The notes under the pieces were generated by a model that did no database searches, was not told where the DNA came from, and worked only from the letters and a program-made list of their open reading frames with translations. From the NCBI GenBank assembly GCA_028281575.1, contig JANQJP010000032.1, positions 1-64,000 on the forward strand: DNA of 64,000 nt, read 5' to 3'. The position numbers and the translations under genes are program-made. Below are positions 9,064 to 18,466 of this stretch, one piece after another. How positions within the stretch are numbered: position 1 is the stretch's first letter; every line of letters begins with the position of its first letter. Source of the DNA: Cellvibrionaceae bacterium (GTDB taxonomy: Bacteria > Pseudomonadota > Gammaproteobacteria > Pseudomonadales > Cellvibrionaceae).

Positions 9064-9846
9064 CTACTCTTCCCCATTTGTATATCTTCTTACCTGGCTA
9101 ATTAACGAAGTGATAATGGGCCTATTAAAATTGACTTTGGAGTAGTGGGTTGATTTGAATTCGTATTCTTTTGACCTCAGATGTCAATTATATTCAGTGC
9201 ATTCGTGCAGATCTAGAGTCTTAATATTTATTCATAGTTCCTAGTCTACGCTTTCAAATCAAGTTGAGATATTTGGTTTTTTAATACCTTTTTATCATTA
9301 CTGTCCCATGTCTCGTACCCCATTTAAACTGCGCAATCCTAATAAGTGTCTATGTTCCAGCAATATCCCCAAAAAGTTAATGGGACTGCAGTGCCTTTTT
9401 ATCTGGATTAATAAATTTTAAGATTTTCTTTTTTCCGGCGAACAGCTGAGTGCTTTTCGCGGGGCGTGATTGTGCGCACAACACCCTTGGAATTGGTTGA
9501 AAATGACGCCTTGTCGAAAGTGTCGCTTGAGAACTTACTCGGCATTAAACAGGTTGCCGCATCTAAACGACCAGATCCCGTATCTGTCTATTTTGGTTGT
9601 GACTCGCGACGACATTGTCGATACGGGTGCCGTTTGTTAAAGCCGGGTTTGAAGGTTTCTACGCGCCGATAGAGTATCAAAAAAAGCATTTTTGCGAACA
9701 TATCCAGACCGAACAAATAAAACTGGTTCACAGCTTCTTATTGGTGCTGAGCTAACATTTTAAACAGAAAAATGGCGTCGAAATTTATTAGGTTCTATAA
9801 TTATATAGATCTGCAATGAAATAGTGACAGGATGGAGCCAGTTTCA
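9064..9846. other. 783-base gap with a possible decayed gene
   Basis: No convincing intact gene. From about 9466 a GTG-started frame runs to 9672 and codes a protein-like stretch (TPLELVENDALSKVSLENLLGIKQ), and an overlapping second frame is open from 9603 to 9755 (FVKAGFEGFYAPIEYQKKHF). Two plausible coding stretches in shifted frames suggest a small gene broken by a frameshift, but I recognise no family. The AT-rich parts, about 9120-9420 and 9750-9830, show nothing further. Confidence 0.3.
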
Positions 9847-10767
9847 ATGCCTCGCTCAGGTATTTTTCGATACGGCGTTAAATTCGCGCAGGCTACAGCT
9901 ATTTCTGTATCTTTCTTGCTCGTTGCCGTTTCTGCTCAGTCCGAGAACTACGTTTTGTGGCTCGAAGGCAGGTCGGAGTCTCGTCAAAACTATGAGTTAG
10001 AATTAATCACTTTACTTCTCGATGTAACGAAACCTGATTACGGCGACTACTCTTTATCTACGGAATACGAATACGTTTCGCTGTCCCGGCGAGATCGTCT
10101 ATTTGATGCGACCGAATCTAAGCGTATTAACATTTCAATTAACCCTTTCAATCAGTTGAGTGCGGACCAAGAGTTACACTTATCTGTACCCGTGCTTGAG
10201 GGTTTGCTCGGTTTGCGTACCATTGTCGCCTCTCGAAAGAACAGTGGGACTTTGGAAAAAATAGAATCTCTTGCGAACTTGCGCGAGTTTTCAATAGTGC
10301 AAGGTTTTGAGTGGACAGATACGAAAGTATATAAGCACAACGGTTTTGATATTGAAGAGGCGTTGGTACCAAATATACTGAGGATGCTAAAGCGCGGTCG
10401 CTTCGATATCTATCCGATTGGTGTCATCGAGACAGGTTCTGAATTTGCAAGTGGTGTGCGGGAATCGCCGGACCTCTATTTTGTACCTGATATGTTTATT
10501 TATTATCCACATCCGCTTTATGTAAAAGTAGACCGGCTTCATCCCCGGAGCTTTAAGCGATTCGAGCAGGGTTTGGATATTATTGTTAAGAGCGGTGCTT
10601 TGCGCGCACTTATTCATAAACATTTTGGCGCAGCCATTGATCAGTTATCGGCGTCAGAAAAAAAAGTATTTGTACTGGAAAACCCGCATCTTACTGAACA
10701 GATGAATAATTCCTTAAGTAATTCTCTCGTTGCTCAACTTATTCGAGACGCTGCTGTAGTCCGTTAA
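9847..10767 (+). CDS. Periplasmic substrate-binding-protein-like protein
   Basis: About 306 residues from ATG 9847, preferred over ATG 9832 because GGAG (9834-9837) sits 9 bases upstream of it. A signal peptide (ISVSFLLVAVSAQS) precedes a mature part resembling the family 3 solute-binding / transporter substrate-binding fold often found as stand-alone genes in marine gammaproteobacteria: an early strand block (YVLWLEGRSESRQNYELELITLLLD), a middle segment (ADQELHLSVPVLEGLLGLRTIVASRK) and late DIYPIGVIETG and KSGALRALIHKHFG. No permease or ATPase is adjacent, so it may be a sensory or orphan binding protein. The ligand is unknown. Confidence 0.65.
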   Translation: MPRSGIFRYGVKFAQATAISVSFLLVAVSAQSENYVLWLEGRSESRQNYELELITLLLDVTKPDYGDYSLSTEYEYVSLSRRDRLFDATESKRINISINPFNQLSADQELHLSVPVLEGLLGLRTIVASRKNSGTLEKIESLANLREFSIVQGFEWTDTKVYKHNGFDIEEALVPNILRMLKRGRFDIYPIGVIETGSEFASGVRESPDLYFVPDMFIYYPHPLYVKVDRLHPRSFKRFEQGLDIIVKSGALRALIHKHFGAAIDQLSASEKKVFVLENPHLTEQMNNSLSNSLVAQLIRDAAVVR

Positions 10768-10967
10768 CATATTTGACGAGCGTACGATCATCCCAAGTTG
10801 GCACTCCCGCGATATTTTGTCACAATTGTAAGTCAGTATTTCGGATCGACGAAAATTATGGTGAAGGAGAATCGACGATGAATTTCCATTTCTCTGGTTT
10901 TAGCGGCACAATTCGCACCATTTGGCGGTCTGAATATTTAAGGCCTTGTAAATAGTTTTTGACGATA

Positions 10968-12170
10968 ATGAAGCTACGTACGATTGCGTCGGTTATCTGC
11001 ACTTTTTCTCTGCCATCGTTTGCTCAGGACTTACCTTCGAATTTGCCGACGATAGAGTCGCTCGATGCCTATCTAAATTATCTTACCAAACCCGATCATC
11101 GTGCATTTGCCATTTCTGAAGATGGTGCTTACGGTAGTGCGTGGTCCTATGCATCTACTGCAGAAGCGGCGAGCTTTGCAATGGCGCGTTGCCGCGAGGG
11201 AGTTCGCACACAAACATGTACGGTTGTTAGTACAAATGGATCTGTTCAAGGTGAGATATCGAGTGCCAGTAAACTACGGCTAGATCTTGAGTATGCTCGA
11301 ACAAAGACTTGGGCAGTTGTAGACGATAAGTATATTCCAAGAGAGCTTATTGGCCGTCACAAGGCAGTTGCGGATTATCGCGGTTATTTGGGTTTAAACG
11401 GGCAAAAAGCGTTTGCCCTGGCTGCCGATGGCGCCTGGGCTTATAGCTATGGCAACGCTCGCCAGAGCGTCGCGAAAGCGAACGCATTGACCGATTGTAA
11501 TCGCTATACAAAAAATAAAGGCTCATGTGCGGTAATTGATATAAATAGCCGAGCAGTTAGCGGCAGTGAAACTTATATATCTCCACCAATGCTCAACGGG
11601 CCAGATACAGAATTAGTACCACTGGCAATTAAAACCTATGACCAATGGCGTTTATACCGGCGCTTTCTCGATAGGCCTGGTCATCGCGCATTTGCCGTAG
11701 GCGGTGCAACCCACTCGGGTTATGGCAGTAACAAAGCTTCGCTGGAAGCCGCGAGACGGATGGCTTTAGAAAAGTGTGATGTAAGATTTTTGGGAGAATG
11801 TCGGATTATTGTTGAGAACGACAAAATTCTTGTCGATAGCGTCAATGAAAAACAACTAATTTTAGCGCCGGACCCATTGAGGTTTGATGCAGAGGATCGA
11901 GTGAAAGCATTGTTTGGCTCACGGTGGAACGAATACTTACGCGCGGAAGGGCACAAAGCCTTCGCTGCAAATAAATATTATGCTCAAGGATTTGTCGTGA
12001 CGTATTTAAACTCGGGGTACGCTCAGGAGGATGCTTTGGCACAGTGCGAGCAGTTTAATACACTGCGTCGACAAAATAAAAACAATAGGCTTGTGGCAGC
12101 GCCGTGCCAGATAATTGCTGTCAATAATGATTTGCGCTTGGAGAATATAGAAAAAATATTTGCGCAATAA
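10968..12170 (+). CDS. Exported protein with four tandem DUF4189-like repeats
   Basis: 400 residues from ATG 10968 (MKLRTIASVICTFSLPSFAQ is a signal peptide; the TTG three codons earlier is less likely). The mature part is four copies of a unit of about 80-90 residues: Y-x-x-(Y/F)-L ... G-(H/Q)-(R/K)-A-F-A ... G-(A/S/Y) ... A-L-x-x-C ... C-x-(V/I)-(I/V). They begin near KPDHRAFAISEDGAYG, LNGQKAFALAADGAWAY, RPGHRAFAVGG and AEGHKAFAANKYY. Each has a conserved cysteine pair, probably a disulfide. The pattern resembles DUF4189, seen in secreted bacterial proteins of unknown role. It lies downstream of the binding-protein-like gene on the same strand. Confidence 0.6.
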   Translation: MKLRTIASVICTFSLPSFAQDLPSNLPTIESLDAYLNYLTKPDHRAFAISEDGAYGSAWSYASTAEAASFAMARCREGVRTQTCTVVSTNGSVQGEISSASKLRLDLEYARTKTWAVVDDKYIPRELIGRHKAVADYRGYLGLNGQKAFALAADGAWAYSYGNARQSVAKANALTDCNRYTKNKGSCAVIDINSRAVSGSETYISPPMLNGPDTELVPLAIKTYDQWRLYRRFLDRPGHRAFAVGGATHSGYGSNKASLEAARRMALEKCDVRFLGECRIIVENDKILVDSVNEKQLILAPDPLRFDAEDRVKALFGSRWNEYLRAEGHKAFAANKYYAQGFVVTYLNSGYAQEDALAQCEQFNTLRRQNKNNRLVAAPCQIIAVNNDLRLENIEKIFAQ

Positions 12171-12192
12171 AAAAAGGCGCGTCATGCGCGCC
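12168..12192 (-). terminator. Rho-independent terminator for the DUF2141 gene
   Basis: Read leftward, GGCGCG (12192-12187), a 5-base loop and CGCGCC (12181-12176) are followed by a run of eight T. It lies between convergent genes, 14 bases past the DUF2141 stop, and overlaps the stop of the rightward gene. Confidence 0.75.
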
Positions 12193-12205
12193 ATGAGTTT
12201 GCTAC

Positions 12206-12640
12206 TTAGTGTAATTTAATTGTGGTTGACGTGTCGCCAGCCACATCAAATGATGCATCGGTATATGAAGGCGGTCCAAAGCGGCCCTTGTTGTTGCTGA
12301 AACCGTAGGGTTCCTTGGGAATGCCCATGATGTTGAAATCAATTTCGCCGTTTTTATTTTCGTCCACGTAGAGTTTTATTGCATAGGTACTTGGTGCGGC
12401 AACGTCTAGTTCAACCTTCATTGATGGTGTAGCGACTATTTCCCTTACAACGTAAGCGGGTTCAATATCTCCATCATAGTTTTGCTTTTTGTCGTAGACG
12501 GCCATCATCAGATTGCCTTGTTGTTTTGAAATGTTTTCTACCACAACAGTTAGCGTGGCGTTGGTTTCTGCAAGCGCACTGGAAAATGTGAATATGCTCA
12601 ACATCGCAGTTGCTACAAATGTTTGAATAAATTTAAACAT
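12206..12640 (-). CDS. DUF2141 exported protein
   Basis: 144 residues with a signal peptide (MLSIFTFSSALA). The mature protein is one beta-sandwich-like DUF2141 domain, with the family hallmarks GNLMMAVYD near its start, KLYVDENKNGEIDFNIMGIP in the middle and EPYGFSNNKG near the end. Members are small periplasmic or secreted proteins without a known function, often near carotenoid or redox genes. It ends in a clear terminator. Confidence 0.85.
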   Translation of the reverse strand: MFKFIQTFVATAMLSIFTFSSALAETNATLTVVVENISKQQGNLMMAVYDKKQNYDGDIEPAYVVREIVATPSMKVELDVAAPSTYAIKLYVDENKNGEIDFNIMGIPKEPYGFSNNKGRFGPPSYTDASFDVAGDTSTTIKLH

Positions 12641-12807
12641 GGCGGGCCTTCCTCGTTATTTGGTTTGAATGAAATACGTGGGGCCAGTCTAATGTCTCTG
12701 CTTCGTTTGGTGGGATGACAATTGTCACTACTTCGCATGATCTAAGTCATCAGTTGCGTGTTGACCAGAATTGACGTGCTTAACTCACCGTTGTCCGTTA
12801 ATTCGGA

Positions 12808-13047
12808 GAGGCGTGGGTTGGGCAGTTGTACTAAAGACACGCCAGGAATACCTGCAAGCAGGTCCGGCCCAAAATCACAGATAAGGGTCGTTACGCAGAG
12901 CGAAGCAGCGCTTCGCTTGAATCCGCTTCACCCATGTAGGCTCTGCACGAGCATCTCGACAACTGCTCCTGCGTTGTTCTAATGTCCGCCATCCATGGCG
13001 GCACCTGCTGGTGAAGGTCTCGAGTACAAGTGCCCAATCCATGCCTC
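12808..13047 (+). repeat. Palindromic dispersed repeat, copy A (MITE-like)
   Basis: A 240-base element. The left end (GAGGCGTGGGTTGGGCAGTT...) is an imperfect inverted match of the right end (...GTGCCCAATCCATGCCTC) over about 30 bases. The interior shares several blocks with copy B read on the other strand: ATACCTGCAAGCAGGTCC, GCGAAGCAGCGCTTCGCTTG and CCCATGTAGGCTCTGCAC. There is no reading frame of note. It ends exactly where homology to the S-formylglutathione hydrolase pseudogene stops, so it probably inserted into that gene. See also 26910-26982 and 50034-50225. Confidence 0.75.
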
Positions 13048-13729
13048 GTAACCTTTTTGCATTCGCAGTTTATATTGTCATTTGGCGCCGGCGAGCGCGA
13101 CCTCCAGCTCATTAAACTTGAGTTGTTCTTTGAGAAAGCAGTCTTCACTACCTTGGTCAACCAAAATGGGCAGATCGCTCTGAGTGGTTTTAAGCATCTC
13201 ACAGCTGTCGTAGCTGGCCCATGTCGCTTCGTCTTCGCCCAGATAGCGGCTAAAGGCTTTGTGGCCCCAGGCGCACTGGTTTGGATGAGATATTGGCGCA
13301 AAAGCAGAGGCGCTTGAATAATATTCAGTGTTTTTGAGGGCGCAAATAAGTGCGCCGTGCCCCCATAGAGTGACCGGAAATGCTGACCTTGCCATTGGTT
13401 GGAAATGTGTTGTCTACCTCGTCGGGTAGTTCTTGGATCACATAGGAATACATGTTGTAGTGCTGGTTCCAAGGCGCTTCGGTGGCGTCCACATAAAATC
13501 CCGCGCCGAGACCGAAATCCCAGCCGCTGTCGGAGTCATCGGGAATAGCATCGCCTCGGGGTGAGGTATCAGGGGCGACAAGAATAAGCCCCAACTTGCT
13601 GGCAATAAAATGGCCTCCAGCAGGTGCCGCTAAAGTAGTGTTAACAGGCCCTAGGCTTTGCGCGCCATCACGATATACTGTTTCGCTTTCCTCCCGCCGT
13701 GAGAACAGTTTGTGGTAAAGCGTGCACAA
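13048..13729 (-). pseudogene. S-formylglutathione hydrolase remnant, frameshifted and truncated
   Basis: The intact enzyme (about 280 residues, esterase D family) hydrolyses S-formylglutathione in formaldehyde detoxification. Recognisable blocks are SKLGLILVAPDTSPRGD, DFGLGAGFYVDATEAPWNQH, VSISGHSMG, GHGALICALKN, SAFAPISHPNQCAWG, LPILVDQGSEDCFL and LRMQKGY. About 25 residues are missing near the N-terminus. Two bases are lost inside GHSMGG at the nucleophile elbow (about 13365), shifting frame, and a TGA lies at 13078-13080. After LRMQKGY the sequence passes into repeat copy A, and the rest (DHSYYFI...) is not found beyond it. Clearly non-functional. Confidence 0.85.
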
Positions 13730-15235
13730 AAAAAGTTAGCTGCATCGGTTTCGGTACAATTGCAGCGCAATCTTCCGCCTAAGTCGATGTCGCTCGATAG
13801 TGCGCTCGCGATGGTTGATCAGATGTTTAACGCACGCAGCTTGAATGACGTGGAACGTATTTGCCGGCAACTTATTCGTCAAATACCTACAGTGGAGGCG
13901 GTTTACTCGCCTTTATTTGCGGTTCTAAATGAGTTGGGGCGCTTTCCCGAATTAGAGATACTCGCGCAAGAATGTTTAGCGCAGAACAAGCGGTCTTTAA
14001 CTGCAATGCATAGTCTTAGCGTTGCACTGCGTAAACGTCAGGCACATGCAGATGCTGAAAAAGTGTTGGAAAAAGCGTTAAAGATAGAACCCGCAAATCC
14101 GCGAACCATCAATCAAATGGGGATTTTGCAGAAAGAGCAGGGAAAGCTCGATGCAGCGCTCACTTGTTTTAATCGTTGCATCGCGATTAGACCGGGCTTC
14201 ACGGAGCCCTATTGGAATCGTGCCGATTTATATACGGACATTACAGACGCTGAGTTGGCGTCCATGCGTGCAGTTGCCAAGAAACCGGGGCTTAGTGATA
14301 TCGGCAAAGCCCGCTTAAATTATGCGTTGGCGCGCGCCTATGAGCATAGAAAAGATTTTGCGCAGAGTCTCGCATATTTGCACGAAGGCGCCGCGTATAA
14401 ACGCAAGACAGTCGACTACGACCACCAGCATGAGCTCGATGAGTTGCGAATGATCGGAGAAATATTCAACGCCCGCCAGTTGGAAAAAAAAGTCTCGTGT
14501 TGTGATAGCGAGGCGCCTGTTTTTATTTGCGGATTGCCTCGCAGTGGGACGACGCTCGTTGAACAAATTTTATCAAGCCACCCGGAAGTAGTTGCTGGCG
14601 ATGAACTTTCGGAGCTTATGAAGGCGACCGCCCAGGTGCTGCGAGTATCTGATATTAACGATAAATTTCCTTTATGGGTGCCAACATTTTCGGGAAAAAA
14701 TTGGGAGAAGATAGCAGAAATTTATTTGCATAAGACTGCAAGTTTGCAATCAGCAAGATATTTTACTGACAAAATGCTAGTCAATTACAAGGCGCTTGGG
14801 CTGATCCATTTGGTTTTTCCCAATGCTAAGATTATTCATTGCCTGCGTCATCCGCTCGACAATATCATGGGTTGTTTTAAGCAGCTTTTTGGCAGTGGTT
14901 TAGGTTTTAGTTACGATTTAGACGAATTGTCCGATATGTATATTGCGTACAGAAACCTTATGGATCATTGGCATTCGGTAATGCCAGGAAAAATTCTGGA
15001 TGTATGCTACGAAGATATCATCAATGATTTCGATGCAGAATTAAAACGCATGCTCACGTATTTGGATTTGCCCTGGTCGGATGCCTGTACACATTTTCAT
15101 AACAATGCCCGGCCGGTGCTGACGACAAGCAGTATCCAGGTCCGGCAACCTCTATTCAAAACCGCAGTTGGTTCCTGGCGCCGTTATGAAGCGCAATTAC
15201 AGCCATATGTTAAAAAGCTCAGTATCTGGATGTGA
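13712..15235 (+). CDS. TPR-sulfotransferase
   Basis: 507 residues. The N-terminal half (about 25-230) holds TPR repeats (AEKVLEKALKIEPANPRTIN, AALTCFNRCIAIRPGFTEPY). The C-terminal half (about 260-505) is a sulfotransferase domain with the 5'-phosphosulfate loop GLPRSGTTLVEQIL and the later KIIHCLRHPLDNI, where the Arg/Ser side of the 3'-phosphate site lies. The enzyme should transfer sulfate from PAPS; the acceptor (glycan, lipid or tyrosine) is unknown. The start is uncertain: GTG 13712 is the longest option and overlaps the decayed esterase gene, while ATG 13787 is a shorter alternative without a clear ribosome-binding site. Confidence 0.85.
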   Translation: MVKRAQKKLAASVSVQLQRNLPPKSMSLDSALAMVDQMFNARSLNDVERICRQLIRQIPTVEAVYSPLFAVLNELGRFPELEILAQECLAQNKRSLTAMHSLSVALRKRQAHADAEKVLEKALKIEPANPRTINQMGILQKEQGKLDAALTCFNRCIAIRPGFTEPYWNRADLYTDITDAELASMRAVAKKPGLSDIGKARLNYALARAYEHRKDFAQSLAYLHEGAAYKRKTVDYDHQHELDELRMIGEIFNARQLEKKVSCCDSEAPVFICGLPRSGTTLVEQILSSHPEVVAGDELSELMKATAQVLRVSDINDKFPLWVPTFSGKNWEKIAEIYLHKTASLQSARYFTDKMLVNYKALGLIHLVFPNAKIIHCLRHPLDNIMGCFKQLFGSGLGFSYDLDELSDMYIAYRNLMDHWHSVMPGKILDVCYEDIINDFDAELKRMLTYLDLPWSDACTHFHNNARPVLTTSSIQVRQPLFKTAVGSWRRYEAQLQPYVKKLSIWM

Positions 15236-15269
15236 ATATCTGCGCGGGCGGTGCGTTAGTTAGAGGTGT

Positions 15270-15998
15270 CTATAAATAAATTTTTACCATCTTGCGCCAA
15301 TAGCGGCCGCGATGTGCACGACCATCCCATTGGTGCATCGCATGCCAAATACCTTTTTGCCAAAGCGTTTCCGATAGGTCGAGATTATTTTGCAGGAAGG
15401 GATCTTGTCTGCCGATGACCAACACGATATCCATCTTTCTAATGTGCTCGAGCTTTTCTTCGTTTTCTAAGCCGGGCAGGTAGTGTGATGGTGAATGAAA
15501 ATAAATATTTTCGTCGTAGTAACCGTCAAATAAATTGTAGAAATTTTCGACGTTCTGATTTAAGTCGTAGCGCCCTGAAAATGCGCAGAGTTTGTCAAAT
15601 AATTCGGGGTGGCGAAAGGCAATATTTGCAGCGTGAAATGCGCCTAGGCTACAGCCGTGAGAAATTCTGCAGGGATGATCATTTTTTTCATCCATAAATG
15701 GAACAACTTCGTTGAGAATATATTGTTCGAATAGCATATGGCGCTGAATGCGATCGGGTGGTTGCCGCCAGTTACAATAAAATGTTTCGCGATCGAGACT
15801 GTCAACGCAATATAGCTGCATATGACCCTGTTCGATTTTTTCTGCGATTTGGGCAACCATGCCGAGGTTTTCGTATTCAAAAAAATGACCGTCGCGTGTT
15901 GGAAATACCAATACCTTCGCGCCAGCGTGGCCAAATACCAATAATTCCATATTTCGGTGGAGGCGGGCGCTGTACCAGCGATGGTATTCTCGGTTCAT
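15270..15998 (-). CDS. Esterase-D-like alpha/beta hydrolase
   Basis: 242 residues, cytoplasmic (no signal peptide). It resembles the putative esterase family (PF00756): an early HRWYSARLHRNMELLVFGH, then the nucleophile elbow HGCSLGAFHA with Ser117, and late DIVLVIGRQDPF and HQWDGRAHRGRYW, which place the likely acid and histidine. Its ATG overlaps the TGA of the preceding acetyl-xylan-esterase-like gene by four bases (ATGA), so the two are translated together. The substrate is unknown; the pairing suggests deacylation of sugars or related esters. Confidence 0.75.
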   Translation of the reverse strand: MNREYHRWYSARLHRNMELLVFGHAGAKVLVFPTRDGHFFEYENLGMVAQIAEKIEQGHMQLYCVDSLDRETFYCNWRQPPDRIQRHMLFEQYILNEVVPFMDEKNDHPCRISHGCSLGAFHAANIAFRHPELFDKLCAFSGRYDLNQNVENFYNLFDGYYDENIYFHSPSHYLPGLENEEKLEHIRKMDIVLVIGRQDPFLQNNLDLSETLWQKGIWHAMHQWDGRAHRGRYWRKMVKIYL

Positions 15999-16933
15999 AG
16001 TGCTTTGAAGAAGTTACTCAAATCCGCTAAAAGCGATTGTCGCTCAGTTTCTTGTTGCCGGTATTCCTGATGTCCCTTGCTTAATACAAACAGAGATCGT
16101 TCGCATTTAAGGCTGTTGTAAATTGCAAATTGGCCTGGTGGTGCGACGACAGGGTCTGAAAGTGCGGGTGCTACATGCACGGGAACTTCAATATATTTAG
16201 CGGCGACGGCTGCATCGTAATACATCAATGTTTCAAGTATTTTTGGGTGCAAACGATAGAAGTTTTGAATCGCGTTAGCACTTCCGTACGACGGCAGTTC
16301 TAACCTGAGTGGGTGGTGCCCGAAACTTGGTACTTGAAAATGTGCGCGTGCAATCCTCGGGTCCCAGGGTAGCGCAAGTGCGCCGATTCCGCCGCTAAAG
16401 CTAATGCCCATAAACCCGGTGCGTCCCCGCGTGGAGGGAAATAGCTTTTGCACTGCACTTACCGCCATCCAGGTGTCTTCGACGCAGCCGCCGTGAATGT
16501 AATTGTCCCTGTCGTCAATTTGGTACAGCACATGGTAGTTCGGGTCTTCAGGGATGCCTTTCATTCGGCTTCGTGCGATACCGCGATAGCTCGGGTATAG
16601 GTAGGCAGCGTCGTCGAGGGGTACGATCCCGGAAGGTTCGTCGCAACCACCGTAACCGTGCCCGACGACAAGGGCGCGATTAACGGGGCTTTCTATCGGG
16701 ATCAGTACCCATCCATAAATTCGCACGGAAGAACTCGACTGAAAAATGAGGTCGTAGAGCTCGAATTTGCCTTTTATGCGCCCTGTATGGCGAATTTCCG
16801 GTTGGGGGTGCAGCTCCCGAATGCGTGCAAATCGCTGGCGCCAAAACTCGCAAAAGTCTTCGGGACCGTCTGGGGATTCAATATTAAGCAAAGATTCTTT
16901 GGTGTATCCATAACTTGGGTCGAACTCAGTCAT
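15995..16933 (-). CDS. Acetyl xylan esterase / cephalosporin C deacetylase family hydrolase
   Basis: 312 residues from ATG 16933; a longer frame reaches TTG 17065, but the family length (about 320) and the conserved start region favour the ATG. AXE1-family features are VVGHGYGGCDEPSG (about 90-102), YPSYRGIARS, the HGGCVEDTWMAVSAV segment, the serine elbow GISFSGGIGALALPWD (176-191) and HVAPALSDPVVAPPG near the acid residue. Such enzymes remove acetyl groups from xylooligosaccharides and other small esters in the cytoplasm. It is translationally coupled to the next esterase and follows pfkA on the same strand after a 143-base gap. Confidence 0.8.
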   Translation of the reverse strand: MTEFDPSYGYTKESLLNIESPDGPEDFCEFWRQRFARIRELHPQPEIRHTGRIKGKFELYDLIFQSSSSVRIYGWVLIPIESPVNRALVVGHGYGGCDEPSGIVPLDDAAYLYPSYRGIARSRMKGIPEDPNYHVLYQIDDRDNYIHGGCVEDTWMAVSAVQKLFPSTRGRTGFMGISFSGGIGALALPWDPRIARAHFQVPSFGHHPLRLELPSYGSANAIQNFYRLHPKILETLMYYDAAVAAKYIEVPVHVAPALSDPVVAPPGQFAIYNSLKCERSLFVLSKGHQEYRQQETERQSLLADLSNFFKAL

Positions 16934-17076
16934 TACAGCGCCTGTGTAAATGGTTCTGGGAGTTAAATAATTGGATAGGTGTGCTTTGATTTTAGCAGGG
17001 GGCTCCGTTAGAGAAGTGGCTGCCAAGGCTTCGTTTTGGCGCAAGCAAAGACCCGGCCAAAACAAAGTATGTTGTG

Positions 17077-18039
17077 TTAAGAGAGCTTGTGACAGAGCTC
17101 GATTAGATGTGGATTGAAAGGGCGAGTCATATTTTCCAGTGCGTCGATGATGTCGTGGTGCACAAGTTTATTTGCTTGAATACCGATGCATCGCCCACCG
17201 TGCCCCTGCATTAATAATTTTACCGCGTAAGCGCCCATGCGGCTTGCGAGCATGCGATCAAAGGCAGTAGGGGCGCCACCGCGCTGGATATGGCCGAGAA
17301 TAGTTGCGCGCGTTTCCAGGCCTGTTGCTGTTTCGATTTGATTTGCCAATGCATCGACGTTTGTGATTTTTTCCGTCACACAGATGATTGCGTGTTTTTT
17401 CCCTTTTTCGACGTGGCTGCACAATTCATTAAGCAATTTCTCTTCGTCGTATTCCACTTCCGGGATAAGTGCAAATTCGGCACCGCTGCATATAGCCGCT
17501 GCGATGGTGAGGTCACCACAATGACGTCCCATAATTTCAACCACTGAGATGCGCTTGTGCGAACTCGATGTATCTCTCAGGCGATCAATTGCGTCTAATA
17601 CTGTGTTCAGCGCAGTAAAGTAACCGATGGTGTAATCTGTGCCTGCAACATCGTTATCGATGGTTCCGGGCAAACCTATGCAAGGGAAGCCCATTTCCGT
17701 GAGTTTTTTGGCGCCCATATAGGAACCGTCACCGCCGCAGACGACAAGTGCTTCGATGCCATGTTTTTCCAGGTTTTTGATGGCTTCTTTGCGCACGGAT
17801 TCTTCCCGAAATTCAGGAAAGCGCGCAGAGCCTAAAAAAGTGCCGCCGCGATTGACAGTGTCTGCGACAGAGCGCCGGCTCAAGGGTTCAATTTCGTCGT
17901 GGTAGAGGCCGTAATAGCCGTTGTGGATACCGAATACTTCCATTTCGTGATAAATACCTGTGCGCACAACCGCCCGCACTGCTGCGTTCATTCCAGGCGC
18001 ATCGCCTCCACTTGTTAGCACACCAATTTTTTTTACCAT
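17077..18039 (-). CDS. pfkA: ATP-dependent 6-phosphofructokinase
   Basis: Phosphorylates fructose 6-phosphate to the 1,6-bisphosphate in glycolysis. 320 residues from ATG 18039, the same length as E. coli PfkA; an upstream in-frame start at 18177 adds 46 unrelated residues and is rejected. The ATP-binding [18 protein letters not shown], the [14 protein letters not shown] loop, [11 protein letters not shown], catalytic [27 protein letters not shown] and [16 protein letters not shown] are all present. Many free-living marine gammaproteobacteria rely on the Entner-Doudoroff route, so an intact pfkA fits a sugar-degrading lifestyle. Confidence 0.97.
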   Translation of the reverse strand: MVKKIGVLTSGGDAPGMNAAVRAVVRTGIYHEMEVFGIHNGYYGLYHDEIEPLSRRSVADTVNRGGTFLGSARFPEFREESVRKEAIKNLEKHGIEALVVCGGDGSYMGAKKLTEMGFPCIGLPGTIDNDVAGTDYTIGYFTALNTVLDAIDRLRDTSSSHKRISVVEIMGRHCGDLTIAAAICSGAEFALIPEVEYDEEKLLNELCSHVEKGKKHAIICVTEKITNVDALANQIETATGLETRATILGHIQRGGAPTAFDRMLASRMGAYAVKLLMQGHGGRCIGIQANKLVHHDIIDALENMTRPFNPHLIELCHKLS

Positions 18040-18466
18040 TAGGTTCACCGATTGATTGAGTACGTCGTGCTGGTTGCAGCCTCTCGCGTCACGGGTATCG
18101 CACAGAATGCGGTATTTTAAAGCCGTGTATGTGTAGCTATTCGAGGCAGATGTGGCGCCAAATACGCGCTTGCACAAGAGGGCAGGGATTCTAGCAGATT
18201 AACACTTCAACGTAATATCCAGGAACGGTGAAATTTCGACTTTTGAACACTGCGTAGCCAATATTCGGGCAGTTTAGTAAAAGCTATGGTTGTGATTTAG
18301 AAATTTAATGGGTGGAGTCAAATCAGGTGTGTATCATCAACTGCCGCCGTCGAACGCTCTGGCCTGGGTGTGTTTGATATGCGGCTTCAAATACCCAGCA
18401 GCTGCGGTGCTTTCCTATATGGAGTCATCGCTTTCTTTAAAGACATATATATAACGGAGACCTTCT
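18040..18466. other. 427-base gap between pfkA and the peroxiredoxin gene
   Basis: Holds the divergent control regions of pfkA and the peroxiredoxin. The peroxiredoxin has a good ribosome-binding site (AACGGAGA, about 18453-18460). I see no convincing small gene, operator or RNA. Confidence 0.5.

Noticed and set aside
10773-10955. 60-codon frame between the binding-protein-like and DUF4189-like genes
   Set aside because: Composition and lack of a ribosome-binding site do not support it; the frame ends just before the real start at 10968.
12891-13472. 193-codon leftward frame as an intact protein
   Set aside because: It mixes frames of the decayed S-formylglutathione hydrolase and the palindromic repeat; not a real product.
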